Below are positions 13,255-20,277 of a stretch of DNA of 20,277 nucleotides, piece by piece; within the stretch, counting starts at the first letter, position 1, and each line of letters starts with the position of its first letter. A program made the position numbers and the translations under genes. Source of the stretch: a virus; the IMG/VR virus record IMGVR_UViG_3300020404_002380, positions 1 through 20,277 of that record. One strand, given 5' to 3'. The notes under the pieces are model-generated. The model saw only the letters and a list, made by a program, of their open reading frames with translations. It was not told the origin of the DNA and ran no database searches.

Positions 13255-15573
13255 ATGGCAAGAACAATTATGGAATTATTTAATGACCAAAGTTCGTACA
13301 AATACGGTACTAACTATTCTTCTGTCAAAGCAGATACAGAAACTTTGATTGAACAAGAAACAACTGGTATTAGAATAAAATCTGCAGTTGATATTAATAA
13401 TCCTCTAATATATGGTAACGAATCAACTCGTATTGCAATAAGAAGTACACCTTCAGTTGAAAAAATGAAGGGAGCTACCGGTGGTGAAGGTGGTGATGGT
13501 GGATTAATTGGAAGGGGTTTAGGTGCAATTACTGGTGGAAGAATAAATTCATTAAGTGAAGGAAGAGATTATGTAAATTCAAAATTAGGTATTCCTGGTT
13601 CTCCAATACCAACATACGTTGATGGGACGGGTGAGTTACAAAAAGGAAAAGAACCTGATACCATGATTACTCTTGGTAAAATAAAAAAAGATGCAGCTGG
13701 AACTGAACTTGGTAGATTTCTAAAACAAACAGGTGGTGGTAACTTTAGAACTATTGGAAGAAATATTATTGGACAGGGTATATCCCTTGTTAAAGATAAA
13801 GTAAGAGATACTTTATTTGGTTCTCCAATATCCCTTGGTTCAAATGTTGCATCAAATCAATCATATGAGTATAGTTCATTTGAACCATATTCAACTACAA
13901 TTCGTAATGCAAAAAATAATGAACCTGAAGAGGATAAATTACAACTTGTACAATCTCAAGCAAAAGAAAAGATTGATGAATTAAAAAATAAAACAAAAGA
14001 CTTACTTAAAAAGAATAAAAAGATTGATGAAGAAGTTGAAGATAAATCTACATCTGATGAGGAAATATATTCTGTAAAAAATGAACAACTAAAAGTAAGA
14101 GATAGTAAAGAAACTAATCTTTCAATACCAACTGATGAATCAAATGATGAGGTTAAGAAAGATACTGATAATAAGTTAACTGAATCTGCTCCTTTCGGTG
14201 AAGAAGAAAAAGAAAGAGTTGATTATAGTGAAGGTAATAAATACTCTGATATAATTAGAGAAGAACAAACTGATGATACATCAGATGGAAAATTTACAAG
14301 AATAGACTTAAGTTCATTACCAGGAAAAGTAGATAAAGAACCTACATTGAGTTCAACTATAAAAGAATTAAACTCAGCATTTAGTTCAGAAAATCCATAT
14401 TCAAAAGATATGCCAACATTAGAATCTTTGTATGGAATGGGAACAACTTTTGATAGTTTAAATGCAGATGGAAAAGAAGGTGAAAACTTTACAAGAAAAG
14501 AACTTGAAGAAAATGATTTAGTTCCAGTTTGGATTGCACCAAAAGGAGGAAAATCTGTACATTTTAGAAGTGTTATATCAGGTCTAACAGAAACAGTAAC
14601 ACCAGGTTGGAGTACTCAGAAGTTTTTAGGTAATCCATATGCTTCTTACAATTATGAAGGAGTTGAAAGAAGTTTATCTTTTAATTTAAAAATGTTCTGT
14701 TATTCTGCATCTGAACTTGCAAATATATGGACTAAAATTCAATTTATTACAACTAATTGTTATCCAAGTTTTGAGGTAGTTTCAGATAGTAAAGTAGTAA
14801 AACCACCTATTGTAGAATTTAGAATAGGAAATATGTATAAAAGTAAAGTATCATTTATTGAATCTCTTTCTTATACAATACCAGATGATTCTAATTGGGA
14901 AGTAGTTGATGGTTTACAATTACCAAAAATTGTAGAAGTTGCTATAACAATGAAATTCATTGAAAATGCAGGAATAGAAGATACTTTATATGCATATGAA
15001 ATAACTGATGAATCATTAAAGATTATTAACGAAAAAAGAGGAGTTTCTAGTGACAGTAGTGCACAATTTTCCGAAGAACCTCAAACTTCTACTGAAACTC
15101 CACCACCACTTGATAATACAGGTGTAGAGATTACAGAAGAAAGTGAAAAACAAAAAGATAATTCTGGTATCAATAAAAATCCTAAAGATGAAAGAACAGG
15201 AGAAACTTCACCTGAATTTGATGAAAGTGTAACTCCTAAAACAAGACAACAACAGATAAGAGAAAAAAATAGAAAAGACCTTTTAGCTACTGGTAAAATA
15301 CAAGAAGATGCTACAATTTTTTCTACATTAGTTAATGTTAGACAAACAATTGTTGCAGGTAGACAATTTGGTTTTAACTATGATACTTTGAGAAAAGAGA
15401 ATGAAGAATTTATTAGTATTGAATATCGAAATGGAAATAATATAACTAGAAGAGTTTTTTCTGTAATTAGTGGAAAGAAAGGTACGACTGGTATTCACTA
15501 TGATAAATGGAAAAGAGACCAAGCAAAAAAACAAGAAGCACCTAAAGAAAATAATTCAATAGAAACTTACTAG
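13255..15573 (+). CDS. Large baseplate protein (U-position / gp48-like candidate)
   Basis: A 772-aa protein. The start has a strong Shine-Dalgarno, AGGAG (13245-13249), overlapping the tape-measure stop. Residues 1-215 include a Gly-rich piece (GGEGGDGGLIGRGLG). Residues about 220-415 are low-complexity, Lys/Glu/Asp/Ser-rich and probably disordered. Residues about 420-585 form the one clearly folded block: VWIAPKGGKSVHFRSVISG, then YNYEGVERSLSFNLKMFCYS, then PPIVEFRIGNMYKSKVSFIE, ending LPKIVEVAITMKFIEN. The pattern 'property of the tip, then LP..VEV.ITMKFIE' recalls tail-tube-cap and hub-adaptor proteins (T4 gp48 ends with a comparable LPSTFTLEITM block). Another charged linker leads to a basic C-terminal part. 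It stands between tape measure and the X-like gene, the place of gpU in P2. Baseplate role is likely; the exact counterpart is uncertain. Confidence 0.65.
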   Translation: MARTIMELFNDQSSYKYGTNYSSVKADTETLIEQETTGIRIKSAVDINNPLIYGNESTRIAIRSTPSVEKMKGATGGEGGDGGLIGRGLGAITGGRINSLSEGRDYVNSKLGIPGSPIPTYVDGTGELQKGKEPDTMITLGKIKKDAAGTELGRFLKQTGGGNFRTIGRNIIGQGISLVKDKVRDTLFGSPISLGSNVASNQSYEYSSFEPYSTTIRNAKNNEPEEDKLQLVQSQAKEKIDELKNKTKDLLKKNKKIDEEVEDKSTSDEEIYSVKNEQLKVRDSKETNLSIPTDESNDEVKKDTDNKLTESAPFGEEEKERVDYSEGNKYSDIIREEQTDDTSDGKFTRIDLSSLPGKVDKEPTLSSTIKELNSAFSSENPYSKDMPTLESLYGMGTTFDSLNADGKEGENFTRKELEENDLVPVWIAPKGGKSVHFRSVISGLTETVTPGWSTQKFLGNPYASYNYEGVERSLSFNLKMFCYSASELANIWTKIQFITTNCYPSFEVVSDSKVVKPPIVEFRIGNMYKSKVSFIESLSYTIPDDSNWEVVDGLQLPKIVEVAITMKFIENAGIEDTLYAYEITDESLKIINEKRGVSSDSSAQFSEEPQTSTETPPPLDNTGVEITEESEKQKDNSGINKNPKDERTGETSPEFDESVTPKTRQQQIREKNRKDLLATGKIQEDATIFSTLVNVRQTIVAGRQFGFNYDTLRKENEEFISIEYRNGNNITRRVFSVISGKKGTTGIHYDKWKRDQAKKQEAPKENNSIETY

Positions 15574-15588
15574 AAAAGGAAAATAATT

Positions 15589-15879
15589 ATGGCAGGTAGA
15601 TATGATAGTAATAAAGAGAAAAAGTTAAAGGATGGTAGAGTAGTCTATCGTACAAAAATATATCCTAATATTCCTAAAAAAGATAGCGATGTTTATGTTG
15701 TTACTCAAGGAGGTGATAGATTGGATACATTAGCTTATCAGTTTTATAAAGATTCTTCATTGTGGTGGATTATTGCAAATGCAAATAATATCCATGGAGC
15801 AGATTTTGCTTTAGGTGATGGAACAATACTCAGAATTCCAAAAGACCATATTTCAATTGTAAATAAAATAAACAAATAA
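15589..15879 (+). CDS. LysM/tail-X-like baseplate protein
   Basis: A 96-aa protein. Residues 31-90 read as one LysM-like domain: VYVVTQGGDRLDTLAYQFYK, then SSLWWIIANANNIHGADFAL, then GDGTILRIPKD, i.e. the 'GD.L..LA..FY....LWW.IA.AN.I......L..G..L.IP' pattern shared by phage tail protein X and the LysM-like part of T4 gp53. No signal peptide is present, so this is a virion part rather than a secreted wall-binding protein. AAAAGG lies about 8 nt before the ATG. The hub gene starts 2 nt after its stop, indicating translational coupling. In P2-type tails gpX sits directly before the hub gpD, exactly as here. Whether it binds peptidoglycan or only baseplate partners cannot be told. Confidence 0.85.
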   Translation: MAGRYDSNKEKKLKDGRVVYRTKIYPNIPKKDSDVYVVTQGGDRLDTLAYQFYKDSSLWWIIANANNIHGADFALGDGTILRIPKDHISIVNKINK

Positions 15880-15880
15880 G

Positions 15881-18433
15881 ATGAGTACTGGATTTCCTCA
15901 AAGAGCTAATTTAAATGAGAGTATTACCAAAACTATATTAAGTAGAGCGGGTAATAATACTTTAATGTCTGAAAAAGTACCTTGGATACGAGTTACTTCT
16001 TGTTTACATAAATTTTTAACCTTAGAATCAACTCCAATGACAGATTCATTTGGAGATAGATATGGTTCAAGTGGTAAAAGTGGTAGAATAGGAATTGATA
16101 GTGATGGTAAAAGTGTTTATGCTAATGAATTAAACGATGCAAGTGGAAACCCAATTGGGCAAGATAGAAGTTTCAGACCATCACCTACAATAGAAAGTGT
16201 AGCTGTAACTCAAGGTAACGAAGGATTATCTAAAAAAACTAACTTTACAATAAAATGCTTCACTATGGCACAAGCAGAGGCATTATTACAATACTTTTTA
16301 GAACCAGGTACTAATATTTTAGTAGAATGGGGATTTAATGAAAATGATTCTGTACTACAAAAAACTATTATAGATGCTTGTGAAATTGCAGATTATCATA
16401 ATATTAAAACCTTAACTAATAAAAGAAAAAAATCAAAAGGAACTTATGATGCTACTTTTGGTATAGTAACAGGTGGTGGAATGGGATTTGGTGATGCAGA
16501 AACTTATCAAATAGAAGTTGAAATAACTTCTATGGGAGAAATGCCTGCATATTTACAACATCATAAAAATACAAGAACAGGTACCGAAGGACTTAACGAT
16601 ACTGGTAAAGAATTTGATGTTGCAGATATTAATGATGATGCTGAAGAAGAAAATTCTGTTGGAAAGGCATTATTTAAACAAATGTTCAATGATTTACCTG
16701 CACATAAAAGAATAGATGTTATAAAAAACTTAGAGTTAGAACCTTGGGCAACTAATGAAGGTAACTTTGTTAATATGGATAAGGAGATTAGGACTGATTT
16801 AATAGAAGCTACAAAAAAAGGAGAGTTACATAGTGATAAAAAAGATGCTGATGGTGAAGATATATCAATACCAACAGATACTCCTTTATTTGATACTGAT
16901 AGATATATTAGAGCTGCTTTAGCTTTTACAATATTAGATTTAACTCACACTAAAGAGTTCAAATCTCAAAGACTTGGATGTAAAAATGTATCAACTCAAA
17001 ATCCTTATATAAATTGGAGAAAAACCATATGTAGAGCTCATAAAAATATTTTTTCAACTAGAGGTGATAAACTTATGATACCAAATAAATTTGCACCAAA
17101 TTTTGATTTGGCATCAGCATTAAGTAGTCAAGCAGAAGCAGGAGATACTATTGAAACTAATGAGGCTGGAAAAATTGTAGTACAAGGAGATAGAGGAACA
17201 ATGCCAGATGGTTTAAGTGATAATTTTAAATTTCCTCAAAGTGTTCCAATAGATTATGAGGGACAGGCAGCATTTGATTCAGATTATGAACCCCAATGTT
17301 ATGATGCACACCAATGGGGATATTTAAAAGATTTATTTATTAATTTTGATTTTTTTATAGATTGTATAAAAAGTCCTGGTTTATTAACAAAAGATGTTTA
17401 TTACAAAATTTTAAATGGACTTTCAAGTGGAGTTAATATGTATTGGGATTTTCAAATAGTAGAGAGAGGTAAAGAAATACCAGATGATGAAGATGAAAAA
17501 GACCCTTGTCTTAAGTGGTGGAGAAAAAACCTTGAAAATGAATGTAGAAATGGAGATAATGAATTACAAATTGTTTGTTTTAATTCAACAGGTAACACTA
17601 CTAATGAATTGGGTCAAGCTAAATTTCAATCTAGAGGATTAAAATCACCATTTCTATCAGCTGAACTAACTATGGATATACCTTCTGCAATGAAAGGTCA
17701 GTTAGTTATGCAAAAGGGTTCTGATAAAGATTCAACTCCTAATGCAGAACAAAAAGATAAAGATTTTCAAGGATTATTTACAAAGTATCAAGATGCAGTT
17801 AATGTAGTATTAAATCCTTTGAGAAAAGCAGATGAAAAGGCAGAAGAAGCTCGAAGAAAGGAAGAAGAAGAAGCGGCACTTGCAAAAGAACGAGAAGACG
17901 AAAGTCCAGGTGAAAGAAGAAGAAGAGAAAGAAAAGAAAAGAATGCAAAGAAGAAAGAAAGGGAAGAACAGAAAAAATCAAACTATGAAGCATTTGGTAA
18001 CATGGCAACAATTGTTCCAAGAGTACAATATAGAGATGCTAATTTAGATGTAAAGGCTTCATTTTTTAATTTGTCTGGTGATGATGTTAATATAGAAGAT
18101 TTAATGATGGTTGTTGCATATGATGATGAGAGTACTCTTAAAAGTGTAGAAGAGTATAATAGTGGAAAAATTGAAGGAAAATTTGAACAGGATAAAGATA
18201 AAGGAAGGAATGCAATCCCTTTACCTATTAAATTTAACTTTACAGTACATGGAATTAGTGGAATACGAGTAGGAGATACTTTTAATATATTTGATTTGCC
18301 AGGAAACTACAAGAAAAAAATATTTCAAGTTACACAAGTAGAACATGAAATAGAACAAAGTATTTGGAAAACATCTGTTCAATCAATGTTAGTTCAAATA
18401 GATGCATCAGATAAAACATATAAAATTAAATGA
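15881..18433 (+). CDS. Baseplate hub protein with charged helical linker (gp27/gpD-like)
   Basis: An 850-aa protein. The N-terminal part (residues about 15-250) has PWIRVTSCLHKF, then SPTIESVAVTQGNEGLSKKT, then YFLEPGTNILVEWGFNEN, a hub-type beta domain. Residues about 484-630 contain FINFDFFIDCIKSPGLL, KDVYYKILNGLSSGVNMYWD and FQIVER. Residues about 648-705 are an extremely charged Glu/Arg/Lys helix with almost no hydrophobics. The C-terminal block (about 715-850) ends HGISGIRVGDTFNIFDLP, then QVTQVEHEIEQSIWKTSVQS, the 'GI.GI..GD.F....LP' and 'V.HEI....W.T' pattern of hub proteins. No lysozyme or peptidase motif is evident. It begins 2 nt after the X-like gene and overlaps the next gene by ATGA. 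Hub assignment is good; mapping to one T4 gene is not, since the length far exceeds gp27 (391 aa). Confidence 0.75.
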   Translation: MSTGFPQRANLNESITKTILSRAGNNTLMSEKVPWIRVTSCLHKFLTLESTPMTDSFGDRYGSSGKSGRIGIDSDGKSVYANELNDASGNPIGQDRSFRPSPTIESVAVTQGNEGLSKKTNFTIKCFTMAQAEALLQYFLEPGTNILVEWGFNENDSVLQKTIIDACEIADYHNIKTLTNKRKKSKGTYDATFGIVTGGGMGFGDAETYQIEVEITSMGEMPAYLQHHKNTRTGTEGLNDTGKEFDVADINDDAEEENSVGKALFKQMFNDLPAHKRIDVIKNLELEPWATNEGNFVNMDKEIRTDLIEATKKGELHSDKKDADGEDISIPTDTPLFDTDRYIRAALAFTILDLTHTKEFKSQRLGCKNVSTQNPYINWRKTICRAHKNIFSTRGDKLMIPNKFAPNFDLASALSSQAEAGDTIETNEAGKIVVQGDRGTMPDGLSDNFKFPQSVPIDYEGQAAFDSDYEPQCYDAHQWGYLKDLFINFDFFIDCIKSPGLLTKDVYYKILNGLSSGVNMYWDFQIVERGKEIPDDEDEKDPCLKWWRKNLENECRNGDNELQIVCFNSTGNTTNELGQAKFQSRGLKSPFLSAELTMDIPSAMKGQLVMQKGSDKDSTPNAEQKDKDFQGLFTKYQDAVNVVLNPLRKADEKAEEARRKEEEEAALAKEREDESPGERRRRERKEKNAKKKEREEQKKSNYEAFGNMATIVPRVQYRDANLDVKASFFNLSGDDVNIEDLMMVVAYDDESTLKSVEEYNSGKIEGKFEQDKDKGRNAIPLPIKFNFTVHGISGIRVGDTFNIFDLPGNYKKKIFQVTQVEHEIEQSIWKTSVQSMLVQIDASDKTYKIK

Positions 18434-18822
18434 AAAGTATAGAAAGATATAATCAACTTAATCGTCCTTCACTTAAAGGAAAAATAAGTGAAATAAATAC
18501 TCATATACCAACTCCAACTAAAAATGATTATGATTTGGGATATGTTAGAAGATATTTTATACAATTGGTAAACGATAAAAATTCTCCAATATATGAAGTT
18601 AATGAAAGAATATATACTAAACATGAATCAAAATCATTTTATACAAGAACTTCTTTAAAATGGAGAATCACAGGTAATTTAGAAGAAAGCTATGATATAG
18701 AAGGAAACTTAATTAATAAATCAGTTAAAGAATCAAATAGAATAGCAATAAAATTAGCATCACAAAGAATCCCTAACCTAAAATTATACTTACCAAATTT
18801 ATTACAGTTTTATAAAAATTAA
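18430..18822 (+). CDS. Uncharacterised protein coupled to the hub gene
   Basis: A 130-aa protein I do not recognise. It overlaps the hub gene by ATGA (18430-18433), so its translation is probably coupled to the hub. The sequence is basic, mixed alpha/beta, with no membrane segment or signal: THIPTPTKNDYDLGYVRRYF, then KSFYTRTSLKWRITGNLEES, then NRIAIKLASQRIPNLKLYLP. The tight link to the hub suggests a baseplate or tail-tip component or assembly factor made in stoichiometry with it. No catalytic motif is visible. It closes the structural operon: the next gene has its own candidate promoter at 18824. Confidence 0.75.
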   Translation: MKSIERYNQLNRPSLKGKISEINTHIPTPTKNDYDLGYVRRYFIQLVNDKNSPIYEVNERIYTKHESKSFYTRTSLKWRITGNLEESYDIEGNLINKSVKESNRIAIKLASQRIPNLKLYLPNLLQFYKN

Positions 18823-18823
18823 A

Positions 18824-18842
18824 TATATATAAATATACGAAC
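18824..18842 (+). promoter_or_regulatory. Recurring AT-rich motif with exact TATAAATA (site 5)
   Basis: TATATATAAATATACGAAC lies 13 nt before the ATG at 18856. It contains TATAAATA (18828-18835), identical to the T4 late-promoter -10 box, and ends in the TACGAAC also found at site 1. Confidence 0.55.
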
Positions 18843-18855
18843 TAAATTAGGTTAC

Positions 18856-19623
18856 ATGAATTATCTTACAGAAGAAGAAAAACAACAATTACTTTTTGAT
18901 TGGAGATACAAAGGATTTTCTACAATAGAATTACTTAGTGAAGAAGAATGTGATGAATTGAATGAAGAATTAGAAAAACTTCGTAAGCAAAGACAAGAAA
19001 CTACAAAAGAAGATGGTAGTGAATGGGGAGATTATGACCCATTTATGTATCCACACAAATTATCAGAAAAATTTGAAAAAATATTTTCTCATCCTAAAAT
19101 TATAGAAGCAACAGAATTTTTACTAAATGGTAAAATAAGTGGAACACAAACTTGGTGTTATTTCAAACCACCAGGTCAATTAGGTAGAGATATGCATCAA
19201 AATGCATTTTATACAGGATGTAAACATAATGAATATTTAAACATTACTGTTGCACTAGATAATCACGATAAAGAAAATGGTGCAGTATGGAATTATGAAG
19301 GTACACATAGATTAGGTTTACTACCAATTGAAATAGATGAAGAAAGGGTAAAAACAAATCCTAAAAATTGGTCTAATGAAAGAGGTAAACCTTGTGTAAT
19401 GCCTGAAGGACATGATTTCAAAAAGGTAGAAGGTACTACTAAAAAAGGTAATGTAGTTTTATTACACTCCCATACCGTTCATGGTTCAGAAACAAATCAT
19501 TCAAATAGATTTAGAAGAAGTTTTTTAGCAGGTTATGCACTAGAAGGAACTGATTTTAAAAAAGGTGGACACATGAAAAGAGAACCAATTGATATATACA
19601 CTATGTATAAAAAATATTGGTAA
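18856..19623 (+). CDS. Phytanoyl-CoA dioxygenase (PhyH)-like protein with HQN metal motif
   Basis: A 255-aa protein. The layout is that of PhyH-type Fe(II)/2-oxoglutarate oxygenases: GFSTIELLSEEECDELNEEL (20-39) at the start, TQTWCYFKPPGQLGRDMHQN (97-116) around the proximal metal site, NITVALDNHDKENGAVWNYE and GTHRLGLLP (129-157), and a distal site KKGNVVLLHSHTVHGSETNH with NRFRRSF (H209 as expected iron ligand; R220/R221 near the 2-oxoglutarate carboxylate). The proximal H114-x-[D/E] is H114-Q115-N116, so the usual carboxylate ligand is Asn; the codon AAT at 19201-19203 is unambiguous. It may be inactive, metal-altered or halogenase-like, or the Asn may be normal in this subgroup. It lies outside the structural operon with its own candidate promoter. 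PhyH-like genes are common auxiliary genes in marine phages; the substrate is unknown. Confidence 0.85.
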   Translation: MNYLTEEEKQQLLFDWRYKGFSTIELLSEEECDELNEELEKLRKQRQETTKEDGSEWGDYDPFMYPHKLSEKFEKIFSHPKIIEATEFLLNGKISGTQTWCYFKPPGQLGRDMHQNAFYTGCKHNEYLNITVALDNHDKENGAVWNYEGTHRLGLLPIEIDEERVKTNPKNWSNERGKPCVMPEGHDFKKVEGTTKKGNVVLLHSHTVHGSETNHSNRFRRSFLAGYALEGTDFKKGGHMKREPIDIYTMYKKYW

Positions 19624-19627
19624 AAAG

Positions 19628-19659
19628 TTTGGATTTATCATAAAAATTGTTTATATTTA
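19628..19659 (+). promoter_or_regulatory. Bacteroidota-type promoter candidate (TTTG-N20-TATATTTA)
   Basis: TTTG at 19628-19631, a 20-nt spacer, then TATATTTA at 19652-19659, close to the -33 TTTG / -7 TAnnTTTG consensus. The -7 box ends only 3 nt before the ATG at 19663, so a transcript from here would be nearly leaderless or would use a later start. Moderate to low confidence in this AT-rich DNA. Confidence 0.3.
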
Positions 19660-19662
19660 GGT

Positions 19663-20061
19663 ATGATTAAAAAATACCCTAAACAATTTAATAAAGTTTC
19701 AAATTACCTCAAAGAGAAATTTGGAATAGATGTATTACTTGGACAAATTACTGCATTTATGGGAAGTAAAAACAAAAAGATTTTTATACACCATAATCAT
19801 AATTTAGAAAAAAATGGTTTATATGCTCTTTTACATGAAGTAGGTCATGTTCTTCAGAATGATAAAGATAACCATTTTAAAACCATAGATGAAGATAAAG
19901 AACCCAAAAAGTTCAAATTTTATCAATACCTTAATGAAATAGATGCTTGGAAAAAAGGTCTATTATTTGCTAATAAACTTGGTATTTCTGTTAATAAACA
20001 AGATTGGGTTAAGGTACAAAATGAATCCCTCCTCACTTATTCAAAAAAAATAGCAAAATAA
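19663..20061 (+). CDS. Minimal HExxH zinc metallopeptidase-like protein
   Basis: A 132-aa protein. H58-E59-V60-G61-H62 within LLHEVGHVLQ is a canonical zincin motif on a hydrophobic helix. NEIDAWKKGLLFANKLGI (91-108) follows after 29 residues, and E92 is a good candidate third zinc ligand, the gluzincin arrangement also used by ImmA/M78-like peptidases. IFIHHNHNLEKNGLYA (40-55) precedes the helix as the edge strand and loop. There is no signal peptide, so it would act in the host cytoplasm. The small size matches minigluzincin-type peptidases found in mobile elements. It lies alone after the dioxygenase with no Shine-Dalgarno. I infer cleavage of a host or phage regulator, but the substrate is unknown and activity is unproven. 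Confidence 0.8.
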   Translation: MIKKYPKQFNKVSNYLKEKFGIDVLLGQITAFMGSKNKKIFIHHNHNLEKNGLYALLHEVGHVLQNDKDNHFKTIDEDKEPKKFKFYQYLNEIDAWKKGLLFANKLGISVNKQDWVKVQNESLLTYSKKIAK

Positions 20062-20072
20062 GTCAAAAAAAG

Positions 20073-20104
20073 CTTGCGCAATCCAATTATTTTTCGTACA
20101 TTTA
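20073..20104 (+). promoter_or_regulatory. Bacteroidota-type promoter candidate (CTTG-N20-TACATTTA)
   Basis: CTTG at 20073-20076, a 20-nt spacer, then TACATTTA at 20097-20104, near the -33 TTTG / -7 TAnnTTTG consensus and with the same spacer as the site at 19628. It ends 34 nt before the ATG at 20139, a normal leader length. Confidence 0.4.
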
Positions 20105-20138
20105 CTATGTAAATGATTAATAATTAAACCTTAAAAGT

Positions 20139-20277
20139 ATGAAAAATATTCAACACCCTTTAGATTGTTTTATGATAACCGATAAGACCGATACTGGTTT
20201 GATACATGGTTGGGCAGATGGATATCATCAGTTCAATGCGTATGGAACTAAATCAAATCCTCAAGTTAGTATTAGAA
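20139..20277 (+). CDS. Unknown protein, 3'-truncated by window end
   Basis: ATG at 20139 opens a frame that stays open to the window end, giving 46 residues: MKNIQHPLDCFMITDKTDTG, then LIHGWADGYHQFNAYGTKSN, then PQVSIR. No family is recognised from this fragment. No Shine-Dalgarno is present, but a promoter-like pair ends 34 nt upstream and the codon style matches the neighbours. The gene may be an early or accessory gene rather than structural, going by the promoter type. Confidence 0.5.
   Translation, partial: MKNIQHPLDCFMITDKTDTGLIHGWADGYHQFNAYGTKSNPQVSIR

Noticed and set aside
17832-18047. Lys/Glu-rich + strand frame inside the hub gene
   Set aside because: It is the out-of-frame reading of the purine-rich charged-helix region (GAA/AGA/AAG repeats), not an independent gene.
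13255-18433. Search for a tail lysozyme or wall-peptidase domain in the baseplate proteins
   Set aside because: No catalytic lysozyme, NlpC/P60 or M23 motif could be seen; only the LysM-like domain at 15589-15879 hints at wall contact.

Overview
This window is a virion-structure segment of a contractile-tailed phage (T4-like myovirus), most likely from an uncultured marine lineage. Every gene is on the + strand, packing is tight, the DNA is visibly AT-rich and arginine is written almost only as AGA. No bacterial housekeeping gene, tRNA, rRNA, insertion sequence or CRISPR array was seen. The host is unresolved. Two sites near the right end (19628-19659 and 20073-20104) look like Bacteroidota -33/-7 promoters, a modest hint of that phylum.

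Left part (3-6168), host-contact and virion-decoration genes: a 5'-truncated tail fibre ending in a self-cleaving S74 chaperone; a second fibre with a marine-phage adaptor-like N-terminus and a duplicated beta module; a GT-B glycosyltransferase 3 nt behind it; and a small virion-type protein that carries a complete Hint (intein-like) domain with an HN-Lys C-terminal junction, followed by a fibronectin-III-like domain.

Middle part (6237-13245), tail shaft: a small coiled-coil protein, tail sheath (gp18-like), tail tube (gp19-like, 163 aa), a gp26-like protein whose 3' end overlaps a second ORF in the +1 frame at a TTTTTTT run, a 72-aa helical protein and the tape measure. The two-frame gene between tube and tape measure is where long-tailed phages keep their frameshifted tail assembly chaperones (lambda G/GT, P2 E/E'). 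Two strong intrinsic terminators bracket it, and each is followed at once by a recurring AT-rich motif that I read as a candidate late promoter.

Right part (13255-18822), baseplate: a 772-aa baseplate protein, a 96-aa LysM/tail-X-like protein, an 850-aa hub-type protein with a charged helical linker, and a 130-aa unknown. The order sheath, tube, two-frame chaperone, tape measure, U-position protein, X-like, D-like hub follows P2/Mu logic although the individual proteins look T4-like.

Right end (18856-20277), accessory genes: a phytanoyl-CoA-dioxygenase-like protein with HQN where the metal-binding HxD is expected, a minimal HExxH metallopeptidase, and a truncated unknown gene.

The most interesting points are the Hint domain in a virion-cluster protein, the likely recoding site in the tail chaperone, the recurring intergenic motif, the fibre-linked glycosyltransferase and the altered iron site of the dioxygenase.
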